A DNA stretch of 64,000 nt from Cyclina sinensis (Eukaryota; Mollusca; Bivalvia; Venerida; Veneridae), in assembly GCA_012932295.1 (NCBI GenBank), contig JAAONU010000013.1, positions 5,378,603 to 5,442,602 of the forward strand, read 5' to 3'. A program made the position numbers and the translations under genes. Below the pieces are notes generated by a model. It saw only the letters and a program-made list of their open reading frames with translations. It did no database searches and was not told the origin of the DNA. Below, piece by piece: positions 53,801-57,868 of the stretch; the stretch's first letter is position 1; each line of letters starts with the position of its first letter.

Positions 53801-55943
53801 TAATTGACTGCAGGGGCCAGTGCCAAATTTGAACCCAAGGGTATAATTTGAACAAACTTGGTAGAGGTCCACTGAACAATGGTACATACCAAATCTTAAG
53901 TCTCAGGCCCGTGTGGTTTCAGACAAGAAGATTTACAAAGTCTTTACTTTCAGTTGCCATAGCAACCAGAGTTCTTGATGGAACTGAATTCTTTGACCAG
54001 CTTTCTGACAAATTTCAAGGACATTTGGACTTGGCCATGTTGTTTTAGACAAGAGTATTTTTAAAAACTTTTTTTCCTATATAACTTCATGTAAGATCAA
54101 GTGAACCCTGGGGTATGTAAGTGCCTAAAATTAGTAAAATATCAGTCAATAAATAAAGGCTCTATGACAGAAAGTAGAAATATCTACTATCTGACCTTAA
54201 CATTGACCCAGTGACCTCAAACCCTATTCATGGGTAGAGGTCCATGCAGGGAACCTAAATACAGAATATCAAAGATATTGGTCTATAAATGAGGTACAGT
54301 AGATAAATCTATTTTTAGCCTCAGTGACCTTCAACCTAATCTAGTAATTTGAAAAAGCTTGATAAAGCTTGCTTCATGCCAAATTTTAAAATTCTAGGCC
54401 TTGTGGTTTCAGACAAGAAGATTTTTAAAGATTTTCTTCTATACTGCTATTCACAACTTGTGACCCCTCAGGTAGGGACAATATTGACCCCTGGGACATT
54501 TTTTCTAAAAAAACTTGAAAGAGGTCCTCAAGACTGCTACATACCAAATCTTAAGGCTCAGGGCCTTGTAGTTTCATACAAGAAGATTTATCAAAGTATT
54601 TCCTTTCAATTGCCATAGCAACCAGAGTTCTTTTCATCAAGTGAAACACATTTATACAAAGTCATTTTAAAATACCTTGAGGAATGACAGAATTGTTGAC
54701 TGGACACAACCATCAATGCACTTTTGTGAAAATTTCCTTTCAAGTCCAAGAATAACCTTGACCTTTGACCTACAAACCTGGGTCTTGCATGTGACCCATC
54801 ATCTCAACGTGCCACACATTAATGCAAAATTATTATAAAATCCATCCATGACTGAGAAAATTTCTGACCAGACAAAAAGTGGACAGATGGACAGACAATT
54901 CAAAAACTATATGCCTTCCTTCAGGGGCATATAAACGAGCCGTTAAACAACATACTGTGACACGAGTCTTTCACAACATTACTATGAGCACTATATGAGA
55001 AACCTGCTGTAACAACATACCTTCTCTGGCGACAGTCTTTATTTGCATTTCCATCTCTGCCAGGTTTTGTTCATATTCTCTAGCTTTACTGCGAACTTTT
55101 CTGTATTTAACAACTCCGATTATACTGACTGAAAAAAAATACATTGAAAAATAAGTGTTAAGTGACCTTAAATCTGATCTCTTCTACAGATCAATCTGAA
55201 AGGCAATCCACTCCTTTTTTTAAAATCAATTTCATAGGAACAGATTTGTTGAGAGGACCATTTCAGCAATGTAGGGCTCACAAAAATGGTTGTTTTCACA
55301 GTGTGCTCCTATATTTAGCAGAAATATCTATCTTGTATCTTATTAGGAATCCCAGTCTTTTATTTTTTTCTGAAGAGTAGAGAATGATGTTGACCTAAAG
55401 GAAAAGGTAAGTTAAAGCCATTAAAATGCTCCTACTACATTCTATAGCCGCTTCTCAATATGATGCTTTAAACTTAGAAAAAACCTAAGAAAAGAACATT
55501 TTTCACTTTTACACTACATCTTTATATCAAAATATATTAAAAAAAAAATTTTTTTTTCTATGAACTTTTCCCAAACAATGTAGGATTGTAAGATACTGTT
55601 ATTATATGCAAACAGGTGGTTTAAATTGTATTTTGTCTGATGACTAAAACTGGTCAATTAACTGAGCCAGCAGTTAATTCTGACTAACCCATACAGACCA
55701 AATTTGAAGAATAATGCAATATGATTGGACAAAATATAATTTCAACCACTTAGCAGCAATGACTGAAGAAAAAGATTTGTTTCAGGACATATGAAGATTG
55801 ACTATGGAAAACCAAACTTAAAACTTACCGATGACAACGATAAAGAGCACTCCGCCACCAACAGCAGCTGCTATGAAATAAATCATTAAGTCTCTCTCAT
55901 ATTCCAGGTACCCAACTGACACATGTATATTGCCAACTGACAC
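5770..55943 (-). CDS. Plexin (3' portion of gene, 17 exons): transmembrane helix through C-terminus
   Basis: Plexins are semaphorin receptors. Their cytoplasmic RasGAP domain acts on Rap GTPases, and Rho-family GTPases bind an inserted ubiquitin-like domain (family knowledge). Seventeen exons (each listed separately) join in phase to 673 codons plus TAG. Residues 19-45 form the membrane helix (LMIYFIAAAVGGG then VLFIVVIVSIIGVV), followed by the basic stop-transfer KYRKVRSK and a juxtamembrane helix. The first GAP motif is LFRRCESITEKLLSNW (residues 204-219), keeping the twin arginines. The Rho-binding domain runs about 285-410, with KVLDCDTISQVKQK and RLNTLAHYNV. The second GAP half includes AELYLNRLFTTK, VLFDFLDELGDRY, VHAWKSHSYAIRVW (third conserved Arg, residue 522) and FIESFSL. 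The tail ends RKLEQVIEIM plus six Glu and Asp, with no PDZ ligand. The subtype (A or B) is unclear because the sequence is divergent. The extracellular exons lie beyond the window. No frameshift or lost catalytic Arg is seen. Confidence 0.93.
6525..6602 (-). CDS. Plexin exon 16: C-terminal helix
   Basis: The exon is 78 nt, with acceptor gttttag and donor GTAAGT-like (GTAAG). It encodes LQQQTSFNKVSALYRLYKQL then KPYFED, matching 'VAL.ELYKYI.KY.DQI'. A MITE ends 30 bp upstream of the acceptor. Confidence 0.88.
6633..6845. mobile_element. Diverged second copy of the hairpin MITE
   Basis: It begins TTAACCCTGAACATGCTG and ends CAGCAGGTTAAGGGTTAA, so TTAACCCT/AGGGTTAA form terminal inverted repeats. 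The centre, CTGGTCAGACTGCATG...TGTGCAGGCTGGCC, is a degraded version of the hairpin at 5418-5469. It occupies the acceptor-proximal end of the intron before plexin exon 16. Confidence 0.6.
7570..8753 (+). mobile_element. 5'-truncated copy of the 'CTCAGGTGAGCT' repeat family
   Basis: This is a series of related paragraphs containing AAATATCTAAG, TGACC(CC) and TTGAACA..CTTGGTAGA..TCCA. It ends at 8712-8753 with the family's terminal palindrome AGCTCACATGAGCAC...GTGCTCAGGTGAGCTAAA. The 5' palindrome seen in copies at 41994, 44537 and 62518 is missing. Weak open frames inside it are repeat artefacts. Confidence 0.65.
9321..9458 (-). CDS. Plexin exon 15: C-terminal region
   Basis: The exon is 138 nt, with acceptor tctttcag and donor GTATGT. 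It encodes DTPSQKLIFHHEMSHYRERA, then KEFYKNVNVNPDNTAEFRQC and MTEVNR. This corresponds to 'DSP.NKLLYA.DI..YK..VE.YY' but lacks the usual LLYAKDI residues. Confidence 0.9.
9540..9985. repeat. Degenerate tandem array, about 33-37 bp unit
   Basis: A loose repetition of TGACTGAGGGGCAAATGTC followed by A(C)ATGTGCTAAA, about 12 copies with frequent indels. It lies immediately upstream (plus-strand right) of plexin exon 15, in the large intron. Confidence 0.7.
10490..11219. mobile_element. Candidate fold-back element with inverted arrays of GGGGATTTTGTC
   Basis: The left arm (10500-10635) holds six copies of a CAAAATCCCCTTC-like motif. The right arm (10975-11205) holds seven inverted copies (GAAGGGGATTTTGTC). 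They flank about 340 bp of AT-rich single-copy-looking sequence. A direct GCCTAT at 10484-10489 and 11220-11225 may be a target duplication. No transposase frame is present. The arms could pair over more than 100 bases. Confidence 0.6.
11403..12122 (+). mobile_element. Tandem-repeat-bearing element (5' palindrome, about 150-bp units, 3' hairpin)
   Basis: It starts AACAAGAACTGTCATTGTAA, where CATTGT/ACAATG form a palindrome directly followed by GCCCCCA. The core repeats GGGTCAAGGTCAAATAAAT with CACTTACTAATAAGGAAGTTATGGTC in units of about 150 bp. Near the end there is GACTGACTGACAGACTGA, then TATGCCTCC...GGAAGCATAA, a degraded terminal hairpin. A second copy is at 20975-21511. Confidence 0.6.
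13442..13714 (-). CDS. Last exon of an unidentified gene nested in the plexin intron
   Basis: The frame is open from an acceptor (atttttag before 13714) to TAG at 13442-13444. It encodes 90 residues beginning NCETGFAFEELHVVAVSMED, then SNAELLLQDTLSWYCQQMFS, a hydrophobic stretch SLLLVMTLPLWFAEHG, and ending IVETWKSSIQNHKNIIQ. Composition, a single long frame and an upstream acceptor argue for real coding. The sequence does not fit any plexin segment, and exon 14 joins exon 15 in phase without it. It is therefore assigned to a separate minus-strand gene with likely upstream exons at 15.26, 15.86, 16.24 and 18.23 kb. I do not recognise the family. The splice donor feeding this exon is uncertain. 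Confidence 0.5.
   Translation of the reverse strand, partial: NCETGFAFEELHVVAVSMEDSNAELLLQDTLSWYCQQMFSSLLLVMTLPLWFAEHGSVHLEIEKQGSEVLGVKIVETWKSSIQNHKNIIQ
13915..14700. repeat. Two direct copies of an about 430-bp repeat
   Basis: AAGGGCCATAACTCAGCCAAAA occurs at about 13921 and 14352 (two halves about 430 bp apart). Each is followed by AACATTACATTCAAA-like and GAAATTGCACC..TA..TTCTGA paragraphs and a GACAGACAGACAATGGAGAAG tract. A dispersed non-coding repeat; open frames here are artefacts. Confidence 0.6.
14895..14992 (-). mobile_element. SINE fragment
   Basis: GTGGGCAGTTTATTTAACC ... AAGAAACTGCCAACTTTC resembles the body of the SINE at 1990-2237. The tRNA-like head is missing. Confidence 0.4.
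15255..15278 (-). CDS. Candidate internal exon of the nested gene (extent uncertain)
   Basis: After acceptor tcttcatcctgcag the frame reads EDNQRMFKVKGTDVSIKQLH then IKMDLGRQ before a TGA near 15195. Coding character continues to about 15199, but the only donor in phase with the last exon's first acceptor is AAG|GTCAAA (ending at 15255). A longer exon ending at GGAAG|GCAATG would need a GC-AG intron and a different acceptor (13664). Both give an uninterrupted frame, and the sequence alone does not decide between them. Confidence 0.35.
15440..15634 (-). mobile_element. tRNA-derived SINE, minus strand
   Basis: The minus-strand head AGGTCAGTTGGTTAGAGTCA matches a pol III A box. GGTTTGAGCCC, about 55 bases on, matches a B box. 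The body includes GGAGTGGAGTACTGGCAC and ends CAGATAAACCACCTGCC. A fragment of the same body recurs at 16075-16140. Confidence 0.65.
15832..15890 (-). CDS. Candidate internal exon of the nested gene
   Basis: The exon is 59 nt with a pyrimidine-rich acceptor (cctactctgcatgttag) and a strong donor GAG|GTGAGT. It encodes FTDLWLNKGSVCTEGMIIE, with a leading AG completing a split codon. The phase fits the candidate exons on both sides. Confidence 0.45.
16210..16269 (-). CDS. Candidate second exon of the nested gene
   Basis: It follows acceptor cttgttccag and carries on the frame of the 18.23 kb exon (YEHHSKDSKQRKWPVWDAST). It would end at ACAA|GTTATG, in phase with FTDLWL of the next exon. A competing frame starting at the ATG at 16267-16269 (MSIILKIVNKGSGPYGMPVQ, running on for about 50 codons) is equally open, so the true frame is unresolved. 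A SINE fragment lies just beyond (about 16075-16140). Confidence 0.3.
16270..18216. other. Intron of the nested gene, no further gene seen
   Basis: AT-rich sequence without convincing exons. It includes a perfect 22-bp palindrome at 17437-17458 (half-site AGATGGGAACT). Confidence 0.45.
18217..18250 (-). CDS. Candidate first coding exon of the nested gene
   Basis: An ATG at 18248-18250 opens MEDIINKIKQH and runs into a consensus donor GTAAGT (18211-18216), leaving phase 1. If used, it splices in frame through exons at 16.24, 15.86 and 15.26 kb to the terminal exon, giving about 149-152 codons overall. If the second exon uses its own ATG instead, this would be a 5' UTR exon with a short upstream frame. 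Confidence 0.35.
19270..19860. repeat. Tandem repeat, 157-bp period, 3-4 units
   Basis: AGGGCAATAACT recurs at about 19349, 19506 and 19664 (one changed base), giving a 157-158 bp period. Each unit contains GCAAAA, CTTGATAA.GAT..TCTGTG and AATGT(A/T)GGA.GAGTT. No TGACC motif is seen in this family. Confidence 0.65.
20144..20291 (-). CDS. Plexin exon 14: carries third conserved arginine
   Basis: The exon is 148 nt, with acceptor acttcag and donor GTATGT. It encodes YAIRVWASLMKMPNLLYDV then DNLDIISQVFIESFSLTAQK, equivalent to 'LPLRFWVN..KNP.FVFD' and 'LSVIAQ.FMDA'. The IRVW arginine aligns with the third catalytic Arg of plexins. A 10.7 kb intron follows. Confidence 0.93.
20596..20750 (-). CDS. 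Plexin exon 13: GAP C-terminal lobe
   Basis: The exon is 155 nt, with acceptor tgttccag and donor GTAAGA. It encodes QSLMEYMRPLFDIILDQDSC, then VLFDFLDELGDRYRVDADTV and HAWKSH, equivalent to 'KYMFDFLDEQA....I.DPDV.H.WK.N'. Confidence 0.93.
20975..21511 (+). mobile_element. Second copy of the 11.4-kb tandem-repeat element
   Basis: It begins CCTTGTAAGATGACAATGCC, carries three units with GGGTCAAGGTCAAATAAAT, and ends TATGTCTATCCC..TATTCGGGGGCATAAAA. It is located between plexin exon 13 and the hAT-like element. Confidence 0.6.
22019..23040. mobile_element. hAT-like non-autonomous DNA transposon with 8-bp target duplication
   Basis: The termini are CATACATGCCGTT and AACGGCATGTATG, perfect 13-bp inverted repeats. 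They are flanked on both sides by GTAGTTTC (22011-22018 and 23041-23048). An 8-bp duplication is the hallmark of hAT transposases (family knowledge). The interior holds an interrupted poly(A) tract (about 22109-22187) and several CGGGAGA motifs near both ends. No transposase frame is visible. It sits in the intron between plexin exons 12 and 13. Confidence 0.75.
23301..24217. mobile_element. Related TIR element (ATACATGCC ends)
   Basis: It begins ATACATGCCAAGTCTCACAC and ends ...CTGGCATGTAT, the same terminal motif as the neighbouring hAT-like element. AATCTCCC repeats at its right end mirror the GGGAGA motif of that element. A clear target duplication was not found, so the boundaries are tentative. 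Confidence 0.4.
24310..24578 (-). mobile_element. tRNA-derived SINE, minus strand
   Basis: The minus-strand head is CCATGGCCTAGTGGTTAAGG (A box), then GGTTCGAGTCC (near-perfect B box) and CCACCAGGGG. The body is GC-rich, with a terminal ACTTT-rich tail (24310-24330). The well-preserved promoter boxes suggest a fairly young insertion. It is 45 bp from plexin exon 12, on the same strand. Confidence 0.75.
24623..24703 (-). CDS. Plexin exon 12: second GAP half begins
   Basis: The exon is 81 nt, with acceptor acttcaag and donor GTAAGT. It encodes VKKGDESSKQGRS then AIAELYLNRLFTTK, equivalent to 'EIYLTRLLATK'. A SINE lies just 3' in the intron (24310-24578). Confidence 0.9.
24999..25120 (-). CDS. 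Plexin exon 11: linker to second GAP half
   Basis: The exon is 122 nt, with acceptor aattgcag and donor GTAAGT. It encodes an acidic Ser/Pro-rich linker (PLTPLTPPDVESPNDVQHWH) leading to the 'WHLVK' motif shared by plexins. Confidence 0.9.
25434..26945 (+). mobile_element. Decayed copy of the 'CTCAGGTGAGCT' repeat family
   Basis: Paragraphs with AAATATCTAAGATA, TGACC, TTGAACAAATCTGGTGGAGG and CCTTGTGGTTTCA match the 7.6-8.7 and 42-47 kb copies. The 3' palindrome has decayed to AAGCTCAAAAAGCATTCATAC. It lies in the intron between plexin exons 10 and 11. Confidence 0.6.
27240..27410 (-). CDS. Plexin exon 10: Rho-binding domain
   Basis: The exon is 171 nt, with acceptor tctttacag and donor GTAGGT. 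It encodes WHSGFGGVLNLRDEDNTSQR then DGHWVRLNTLAHYNVKDESN, matching 'L.DED.T......KRLNTLAHY.V.DG'. It ends in phase 1 after DY. Confidence 0.93.
27898..28054 (-). CDS. Plexin exon 9: Rho-binding domain
   Basis: The exon is 157 nt, with acceptor gttttacag and donor GTAAGT. It encodes TLNLVVDNGEEIFKCKVLDC then DTISQVKQKCLNQIYVN, the ubiquitin-like fold segment 'V.VL.CDTI.Q.K.K.LD.VY'. It ends in phase 1. Confidence 0.93.
28144..29572. mobile_element. DNA transposon with perfect 23-bp terminal inverted repeats (CCGTATATTTCCGGCC)
   Basis: Positions 28144-28166 and 29550-29572 are exact reverse complements, core ACCGTATATTTCCGGCCATA. The similarity extends inwards (CATAAGTCTACTCCAGC... against ...CTATAAGTCGACC). 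Internal frames are short and decayed, so it is non-autonomous. It almost fills the intron between plexin exons 8 and 9. Confidence 0.75.
29609..29815 (+). mobile_element. tRNA-derived SINE with 12-bp target duplication
   Basis: The head GGCACCATGGTCCAGGGGTA (A box) is followed by GGGTTCTTATCC (B box). The body carries ACTGGTATGGAACCCAGGAA and ends GTAAAATAAATGAGTCT. The direct repeat AAACACAATTAA flanks it at 29597-29608 and 29816-29827. The 3' region resembles molluscan V-type SINEs such as RUDI, from memory only. Confidence 0.8.
30332..30511 (-). CDS. Plexin exon 8: GAP to Rho-binding-domain boundary
   Basis: The exon is 180 nt, with acceptor ctgtgacag and donor GTTAGA. It encodes SPLYLLYMATQKTMEAGPID then AVTGDAKYTLSEAKLLKN, equivalent to 'PLYLF..A.[21 protein letters not shown]'. 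It ends FEAKTL, joining TLNLVV of exon 9. Confidence 0.93.
30792..30858 (-). CDS. Plexin exon 7: GAP arginine motif continued
   Basis: The exon is 67 nt, with acceptor gtttctag and donor GTAAGT. With exon 6 it reads LFRRCESITEKLLSNW, then VSLCLYPHIK, matching the 'LRRTESV.EK.LTNW' signature of plexin GAP domains. Confidence 0.92.
31885..33222 (+). mobile_element. Tandem-repeat element with 145-bp units and inverted ends
   Basis: It starts ACAAGAAGCGCCGCAATGCG. AACCAGGTTTTCAACGA at 31910-31926 is the exact reverse complement of 33200-33216. The core is about seven units with CTATTTTTAGCAACAGTGACC starting at 32291, 32436, 32581, 32726, 32865 and 33010 (145-bp steps, one of 139). Most units carry TGACCTTGACCTTGA. 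A CGCCCGCCCGCC tract precedes the 3' hairpin (GTTTTC/GAAAAC within AACCAG...CTGGTT), then AATAA. It ends about 20 bp from plexin exon 6. Confidence 0.7.
33241..33312 (-). CDS. Plexin exon 6: carries first catalytic arginine
   Basis: The exon is 72 nt, with acceptor gattttag and donor GTGAGA. It encodes ILKLLMTNLVQDCPPKKHKT then LFR. The second arginine of the conserved RR pair is split AG|G with exon 7. A repeat element ends about 20 bp into the following intron. Confidence 0.9.
33708..33767 (-). CDS. Plexin exon 5: GAP N-terminal lobe
   Basis: The exon is 60 nt, with acceptor cactgcag and donor GTGTGT. It encodes SNLAGNLCAVLMGKMDYLN, equivalent to 'VASLL..AL.G.LEY.T' in vertebrate plexins. 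Phases at both ends fit exons 4 and 6. Confidence 0.87.
   Translation of the reverse strand, partial: VKPGRKSVCCSNGEDGLFE
33955..34015. repeat. Short tandem repeat, 11-13 bp
   Basis: Five to six copies of AAATCAATGTAA or AATTCAATGTAA, close to plexin exon 5. Confidence 0.7.
34363..34493 (-). CDS. Plexin exon 4: GAP N-terminal lobe
   Basis: The exon is 131 nt, with acceptor ttttgtag and donor GTATGT. It encodes MTDDERMKANKGMESLESLI then YNKFFLVSVISTMEKEKKFF, the 'LL.NK.FL..FI.TLE.Q..F' stretch of plexins. It ends in phase 2. Confidence 0.9.
34505..34625. repeat. Local triplication of a 45-bp sequence
   Basis: ACATTAAAATAACCAAGAAA with TGACTGAAAACCAATTATAT repeats beside plexin exon 4. The second and third copies are nearly identical. 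Confidence 0.65.
35070..35310. repeat. Minisatellite, about 34-36 bp unit
   Basis: Seven copies of AATAACCAAGTGACATTTGA followed by ACAGCATTTTTGAC. The minus-strand frame through it (MLFKCLLVIVK-like repeats) is a repeat artefact. Confidence 0.8.
35545..35725. repeat. Long G-runs with a duplicated 26-bp spacer
   Basis: Runs of 12-17 G on the plus strand at about 35560-35590 and 35700-35716, separated by two copies of GTACCTATGTATTAAAAAA-type sequence 72 bp apart. Strong G-quadruplex potential. Run lengths may be assembly estimates. Confidence 0.6.
36163..37457 (+). mobile_element. Element copy A of the AACTAGAACTATCGC family
   Basis: It starts AACTAGAACTATCGCTGAAT and ends with a C-run/G-run hairpin (ACATTTTGTGGTGGGGGTATA). 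Internal paragraphs repeat TGACCTTCAAGTGTGACC and TTGACCTTAAG. It is almost identical to 49377-50851 but lacks about 200 bp present there. It interrupts an older repeat whose halves lie at about 35800-36160 and 37458-37665. Confidence 0.75.
38385..39038 (+). mobile_element. Relics of two related elements (3' hairpins)
   Basis: ATCTATCACTGAATGCGATT at 38388 matches the start of the AACTAGAAC family. CCCCCCACAAACTTTG...TTGTGGGAGTATAA at about 38738-38770 is its 3' hairpin. A second fragment with TGTACAGACCTGGGTCTTAC ends in TATACCCCCCCAAGCTTTG...GAAGGGGTATAAAA (39000-39036). Confidence 0.5.
39045..39450 (+). other. Overlapping open frames, possible decayed coding sequence
   Basis: Two overlapping plus-strand frames (39045-39410 and 39227-39448) cover this stretch. 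The second reads TTGKTDDTSSSMFEQYSHMY then SKHRSPPDTYSTDNYQQVKF, which looks more protein-like than most frames here. No start context, splice signals or family match were found. It is followed directly by the Tigger-like element. Confidence 0.2.
39458..40347. mobile_element. Tigger/pogo-like non-autonomous DNA transposon with TA duplication
   Basis: The ends CAGTGGAACTTCCGAAA and TTTCGGAAGTTCCACTG are perfect 17-bp inverted repeats, flanked by TA on both sides (39456-39457 and 40348-40349). CAGT-type ends with TA duplication are characteristic of pogo/Tigger elements (family knowledge). Subterminal CCGGA/TCCGG motifs recur. No transposase frame is present. Confidence 0.75.
40350..41990. other. 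Intron sequence, nothing distinctive except a SINE-like fragment
   Basis: AT-rich sequence without coding support. Around 41335-41410 the minus strand shows TTGTGGTAAAGCATCTACTT and GAGGGTTCCAAGTTTGAATC, a weak tRNA-like head. Nothing else stands out. Confidence 0.4.
41994..43805 (+). mobile_element. Complete copy of the 'GGGCCATGATGGCCC ... CTCAGGTGAGCT' family
   Basis: It starts AACAGAAGGGCCATGATGGC, where AGGGCCATGATGGCCCT is a palindrome, then TTGCTCACCTGAG. The core repeats AAATATC.AA, TGACCTTGACCC and TTGAACAATCTTGGTAGA paragraphs. It ends CTCACATGAGCATGTTGTGC then TCAGGTGAGCTAA. CTCACCTGAG near the start and CTCAGGTGAG at the end are inverted copies. Short reading frames inside (e.g. 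43410-43727 minus) are not supported. Confidence 0.75.
43806..44536. other. Intron sequence between two repeat elements, no gene seen
   Basis: AT-rich sequence with no long reading frame. GGCCATTACT and ACTGGATGCTTGAAT-like words here recall the 57-bp array at 48.5 kb. Confidence 0.4.
44640..45990. repeat. Tandem array, 145-bp unit, about 9 copies
   Basis: CCTAGTTTTTGA recurs at 44751, 44887, 45032, 45177, 45322, 45468, 45613, 45758 and 45873. Most steps are 145 bp; the last is shortened by 30 bp. Units include GAGCTAGAAATCAT, ACAACCTTTCTGACAAATTT and TCTAGAGTGTTAACAAGG. Confidence 0.85.
46040..47500. repeat. Tandem array, 165-bp unit in a 660-bp higher-order repeat
   Basis: CCCCTGGGGCGGGGCC starts at 46201, 46366, 46531, 46696, 46861, 47026, 47191 and 47356, every 165 bp. 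Blocks of four units (660 bp) are nearly identical: the GACTTGAACAAACTTGGTAG variant and the CCAGGATCATAATTTGAAC variant each recur exactly four units apart. Confidence 0.9.
47884..48413. mobile_element. hAT-like MITE with target duplication
   Basis: The ends CAGGGTTTCCGCTGCAATTC and TTGGCCAGTGGAAACCCTG form inverted repeats beginning CAGGG, as is common in hAT elements. GGTATGAC(C) flanks both ends (47876-47884 and 48413-48421), compatible with an 8-bp duplication. The inside is AT-rich and has no transposase. Confidence 0.7.
48540..49376. repeat. 57-bp satellite-like array, left part
   Basis: Units read TTGATTTCTTGGCCATTACC, TTTGAAACTCATACTGAAAT, TACTGGATGCTTAAATG. Successive starts at 48644 and 48701 give 57 bp, with some shortened units. 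The array is interrupted at 49377 by a mobile element and resumes at 50852. Confidence 0.85.
49377..50851 (+). mobile_element. Element copy B of the AACTAGAACTATCGC family, inserted in the 57-bp array
   Basis: It starts AACTAGAACTATCGCTGAAT, where ATCGC/GCGAT form a small stem, then CATACCCCCACC. It ends in a run of C, ACATTTTGTCGTGGGGGTAT. The flanks rejoin to an uninterrupted array unit (TTATTTA + ATTACTGG), so the junctions are precise. A TA duplication is possible but ambiguous. It contains a GACGGACAGACGGACC tract before the 3' hairpin. Confidence 0.8.
50852..52030. repeat. 57-bp satellite-like array, right part, with a variant subfamily
   Basis: The same unit continues to about 51540. 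From 51540 to 51760 a variant with TTTGAAAGTACTTTGATCAC and GGAGGCCTGAATACTGATTT takes over, followed by decaying units to about 52030. The plus-strand frame at 50982-51224 (LISWPLPLKLIL repeats) is an artefact of the 57-bp period. Confidence 0.85.
52346..52479 (-). CDS. Plexin exon 3: start of RasGAP region
   Basis: The exon is 134 nt, with acceptor ccttgcag and donor GTAAGT. It encodes FLDMHTSMSSVNKNLVEQGF then PYHSYQQFACNVMFSVDYLW, aligning with the segment before 'FLDY+TY..RVLFPG' in other plexins. A 17.85 kb intron follows, the largest in the window. Confidence 0.88.
52690..52752 (-). mobile_element. SINE head (tRNA-like)
   Basis: Minus strand CCATGGTGGCTCAGTGGTCT then GGGTTCAGATCC gives A- and B-box-like motifs at tRNA spacing. 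The body is not clearly recognisable. Confidence 0.5.
53030..53512 (+). mobile_element. Short copy of the GATGTTACACATGGTTAATCCCC family
   Basis: It shares its start, the TGAAGAAAATCCCTC.AGTA.TTTTGGAG paragraph and its 3' hairpin (CCTTTGGCAGGGGAATAAAAA) with the longer copy at 60176-61784. Only two to three units are present. Confidence 0.6.
53524..54640 (+). mobile_element. Partial copy of the GGGCCATGATGGCCC family
   Basis: It starts AACAAGAGGGTCATCATGGT (palindrome slightly altered) and TTGCTCACCTGAA, followed by typical paragraphs (AAATCTTAAG, TTGCCATAGCAACCAGAGTT). The 3' palindrome is absent. A different element end (54690-54930, finishing CCTTCAGGGGCATATAAA) follows. Confidence 0.6.
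55021..55128 (-). CDS. Plexin exon 2: end of membrane helix, juxtamembrane segment
   Basis: The exon is 108 nt, with acceptor tttttcag and donor GTATGT. It completes the helix (VSIIGVV) and gives KYRKVRSKAREYEQNLAEME, a basic stop-transfer followed by a helix matching the plexin juxtamembrane coiled segment. The glutamate codon GAG is split G|AG with exon 3. Confidence 0.9.
55829..55943 (-). CDS. Plexin exon 1 of 17 in window: extracellular stem and most of the membrane helix
   Basis: The exon is 115 nt, bounded by acceptor ttttttag (intron side above 55943) and donor GTAAGT (55823-55828). It encodes VSVGNIHVSVGYLEYERD, then the helix LMIYFIAAAVGGGVLFIVVI, ending in phase 1. The first codon is in phase 0, so more upstream exons are required. 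They lie past 64000 or were not recognised. Confidence 0.9.
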
Positions 55944-56021
55944 CTAAAAAATTCAATGAAATCGGTCTGTAAAAATTCCTGCCAGAGCAAGAGGTGTACT
56001 CCTGTATACTACTAACAAATA
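55944..56021. other. Intron upstream of the plexin membrane-helix exon
   Basis: This is the start of the large upstream intron. No plexin extracellular exon (sema, PSI or IPT) was recognised anywhere between here and 64000. Confidence 0.5.
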
Positions 56022-56075
56022 CCTAAACAAAAAATGTGTCCAACGGACACAGATGCCCCCACTAAATGACACTGC
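56022..56075 (+). mobile_element. 5' end of another element of the palindrome-start type
   Basis: AACAAAAAATGTGTCCAACG contains TGTGTCC/GGACACA arms around AAC, then AGATGCCCCCAC. It has the same layout (short A-rich start, palindrome, C-run) as the 11.4-kb element. The 3' end was not assigned with certainty. Confidence 0.4.
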
Positions 56076-56759
56076 ACACAAAATCAACATTGTGGGCAAA
56101 CATGTAAATATGGCATAAAATATAACAAGGCAAAGATATCAGGTATTTACCTTTCTAACTACTGGTATTGTTACATATTAGTCCATCTAGAAGACAACAA
56201 AAGCAGAATTTAAAGTTAAAATTTTATGGAAATGATAACTGCTGATTTTAAACACTAGCCACTCCACCGTATCTAGCTACATTGTACATAACGTGCACGT
56301 ATCTAAAAGCAAGCCAAGCTAAATGCATTGTAGACAGAAATAACGGTATCTGCATAACAAACTCAATAGCATGCTTAATTTGAAAAAAATATTATCAAAA
56401 AACTTTTTTTCTAAATGAACAGGTATGTGGTGCATTTTCAAAGACAAGTTCAGCAGTCTCTTACAAGTATAAAATCTTCAGTCTGTCTTATATCCTTTAA
56501 GAGATTGCATCAAGGCAACAAAATGGTAAGGGATAAAACCTATGAAGCAATATACTGTTATTTTTGTTGCGCCCATATAAAAATTATATCAAAGCACACA
56601 TACATGCAGCCCACTACAAATGTCTATTACATTCATGTATGTTCTTCATTGCTCACATGCCTTGTGTAATAATTCCATATTCAACATCTGCTACCTTACT
56701 AAAATGACATGATGAGCATGCTAAAGTGTTGAAATTATGGGCAAGAAACAAGAAATTAT

Positions 56760-57868
56760 CAAAATGGGGATGTGACATCATCATATGATAATAAACACAT
56801 TCTTTTTTGAAATCCCATCATGCAAGAGGATGTTATGAGCTGGACACGAACTACATTTTCACTATTTCTATATAAGGAATAAGCCAAAACTTCAAGTGTC
56901 CACTGTGACCTAAACCTTTGAGGGAGCAAAATATTTCTTGCACGTGACACTTCAACTTCATATGATGATCACTTATGCTAAATTATTTTGAAATCCAACA
57001 ATGCACAACAAAGTAATGAGCCTGACACAAACAACTGTTTCACTCTATCCAAATATTAATAAGGAATTAGCCAAAACTGTCCACTGTGACCTTGACCTTT
57101 GAGCAAGCGACATGTTTCCTGCACGTGACAGGTCAACTTCATATGATGATCAATTATGCCAAATTATTTTGAAATCCAACTATGCACAACAAAGTTATGA
57201 GCCGGGCACGAACACTTTTTTCACTATATCCATATAAGGAGTAAGCCAAAACTTCAGGTGTCCACTGTGACCTTGACCTTTTGAGTGAGCGACATGTTTT
57301 TTGAATGCAACATATTGACTTCATATGATGACCACTTATGCCAAATTATTTCGAAATCCAACCATGCACAACAAAGTTATGACCTAGACACAAACACCTT
57401 TTTCAGTATATCCATATAAAGAGTAAGCCAAAATTTCAAATGTCCACTGTGAGACCTTGACCTTTTGAGTGAGCAACATGTTTCTTGCACGCATCATGTT
57501 GACTTCATATGATGATCACTTATGCAAAATTATTTTGAAATCCAACCATGCACAACGAAGTTATGACCTAAACAAGAACACCTTTTTTACTATATCCATA
57601 TAAAGAATAAGCCAAAACTTCAAATGTCCACTGTGACCTTGACCTTTTGAGTGAGCAACACGTTTTTTGTGTGCAACAAGTCAACTTTATATGATGATCA
57701 CTTATGCAAAATTATTTCAAAATCCCACCATGCACGACAAAGTTATGAGCCGGACATCTATTGTATGTGCTCCCTCCACCCCCTCCCCTCCCAACACACA
57801 CTCAAACACACACACACGGACAGGGCAAACACTATATTACGTTTGCCATTATCATGGCGGGGTCATAA
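56760..57868. repeat. Tandem array, about 182-bp unit, five to six copies, with 3' hairpin
   Basis: TATGATGATCACTTATGC recurs at about 56961, 57142, 57324, 57508 and 57690 (181-184 bp steps). Units carry TGTCCACTGTGACCTTGACC. The array ends in a C-rich tract, (CA)n and CATGGCGGGGTCATAAAA. Confidence 0.8.
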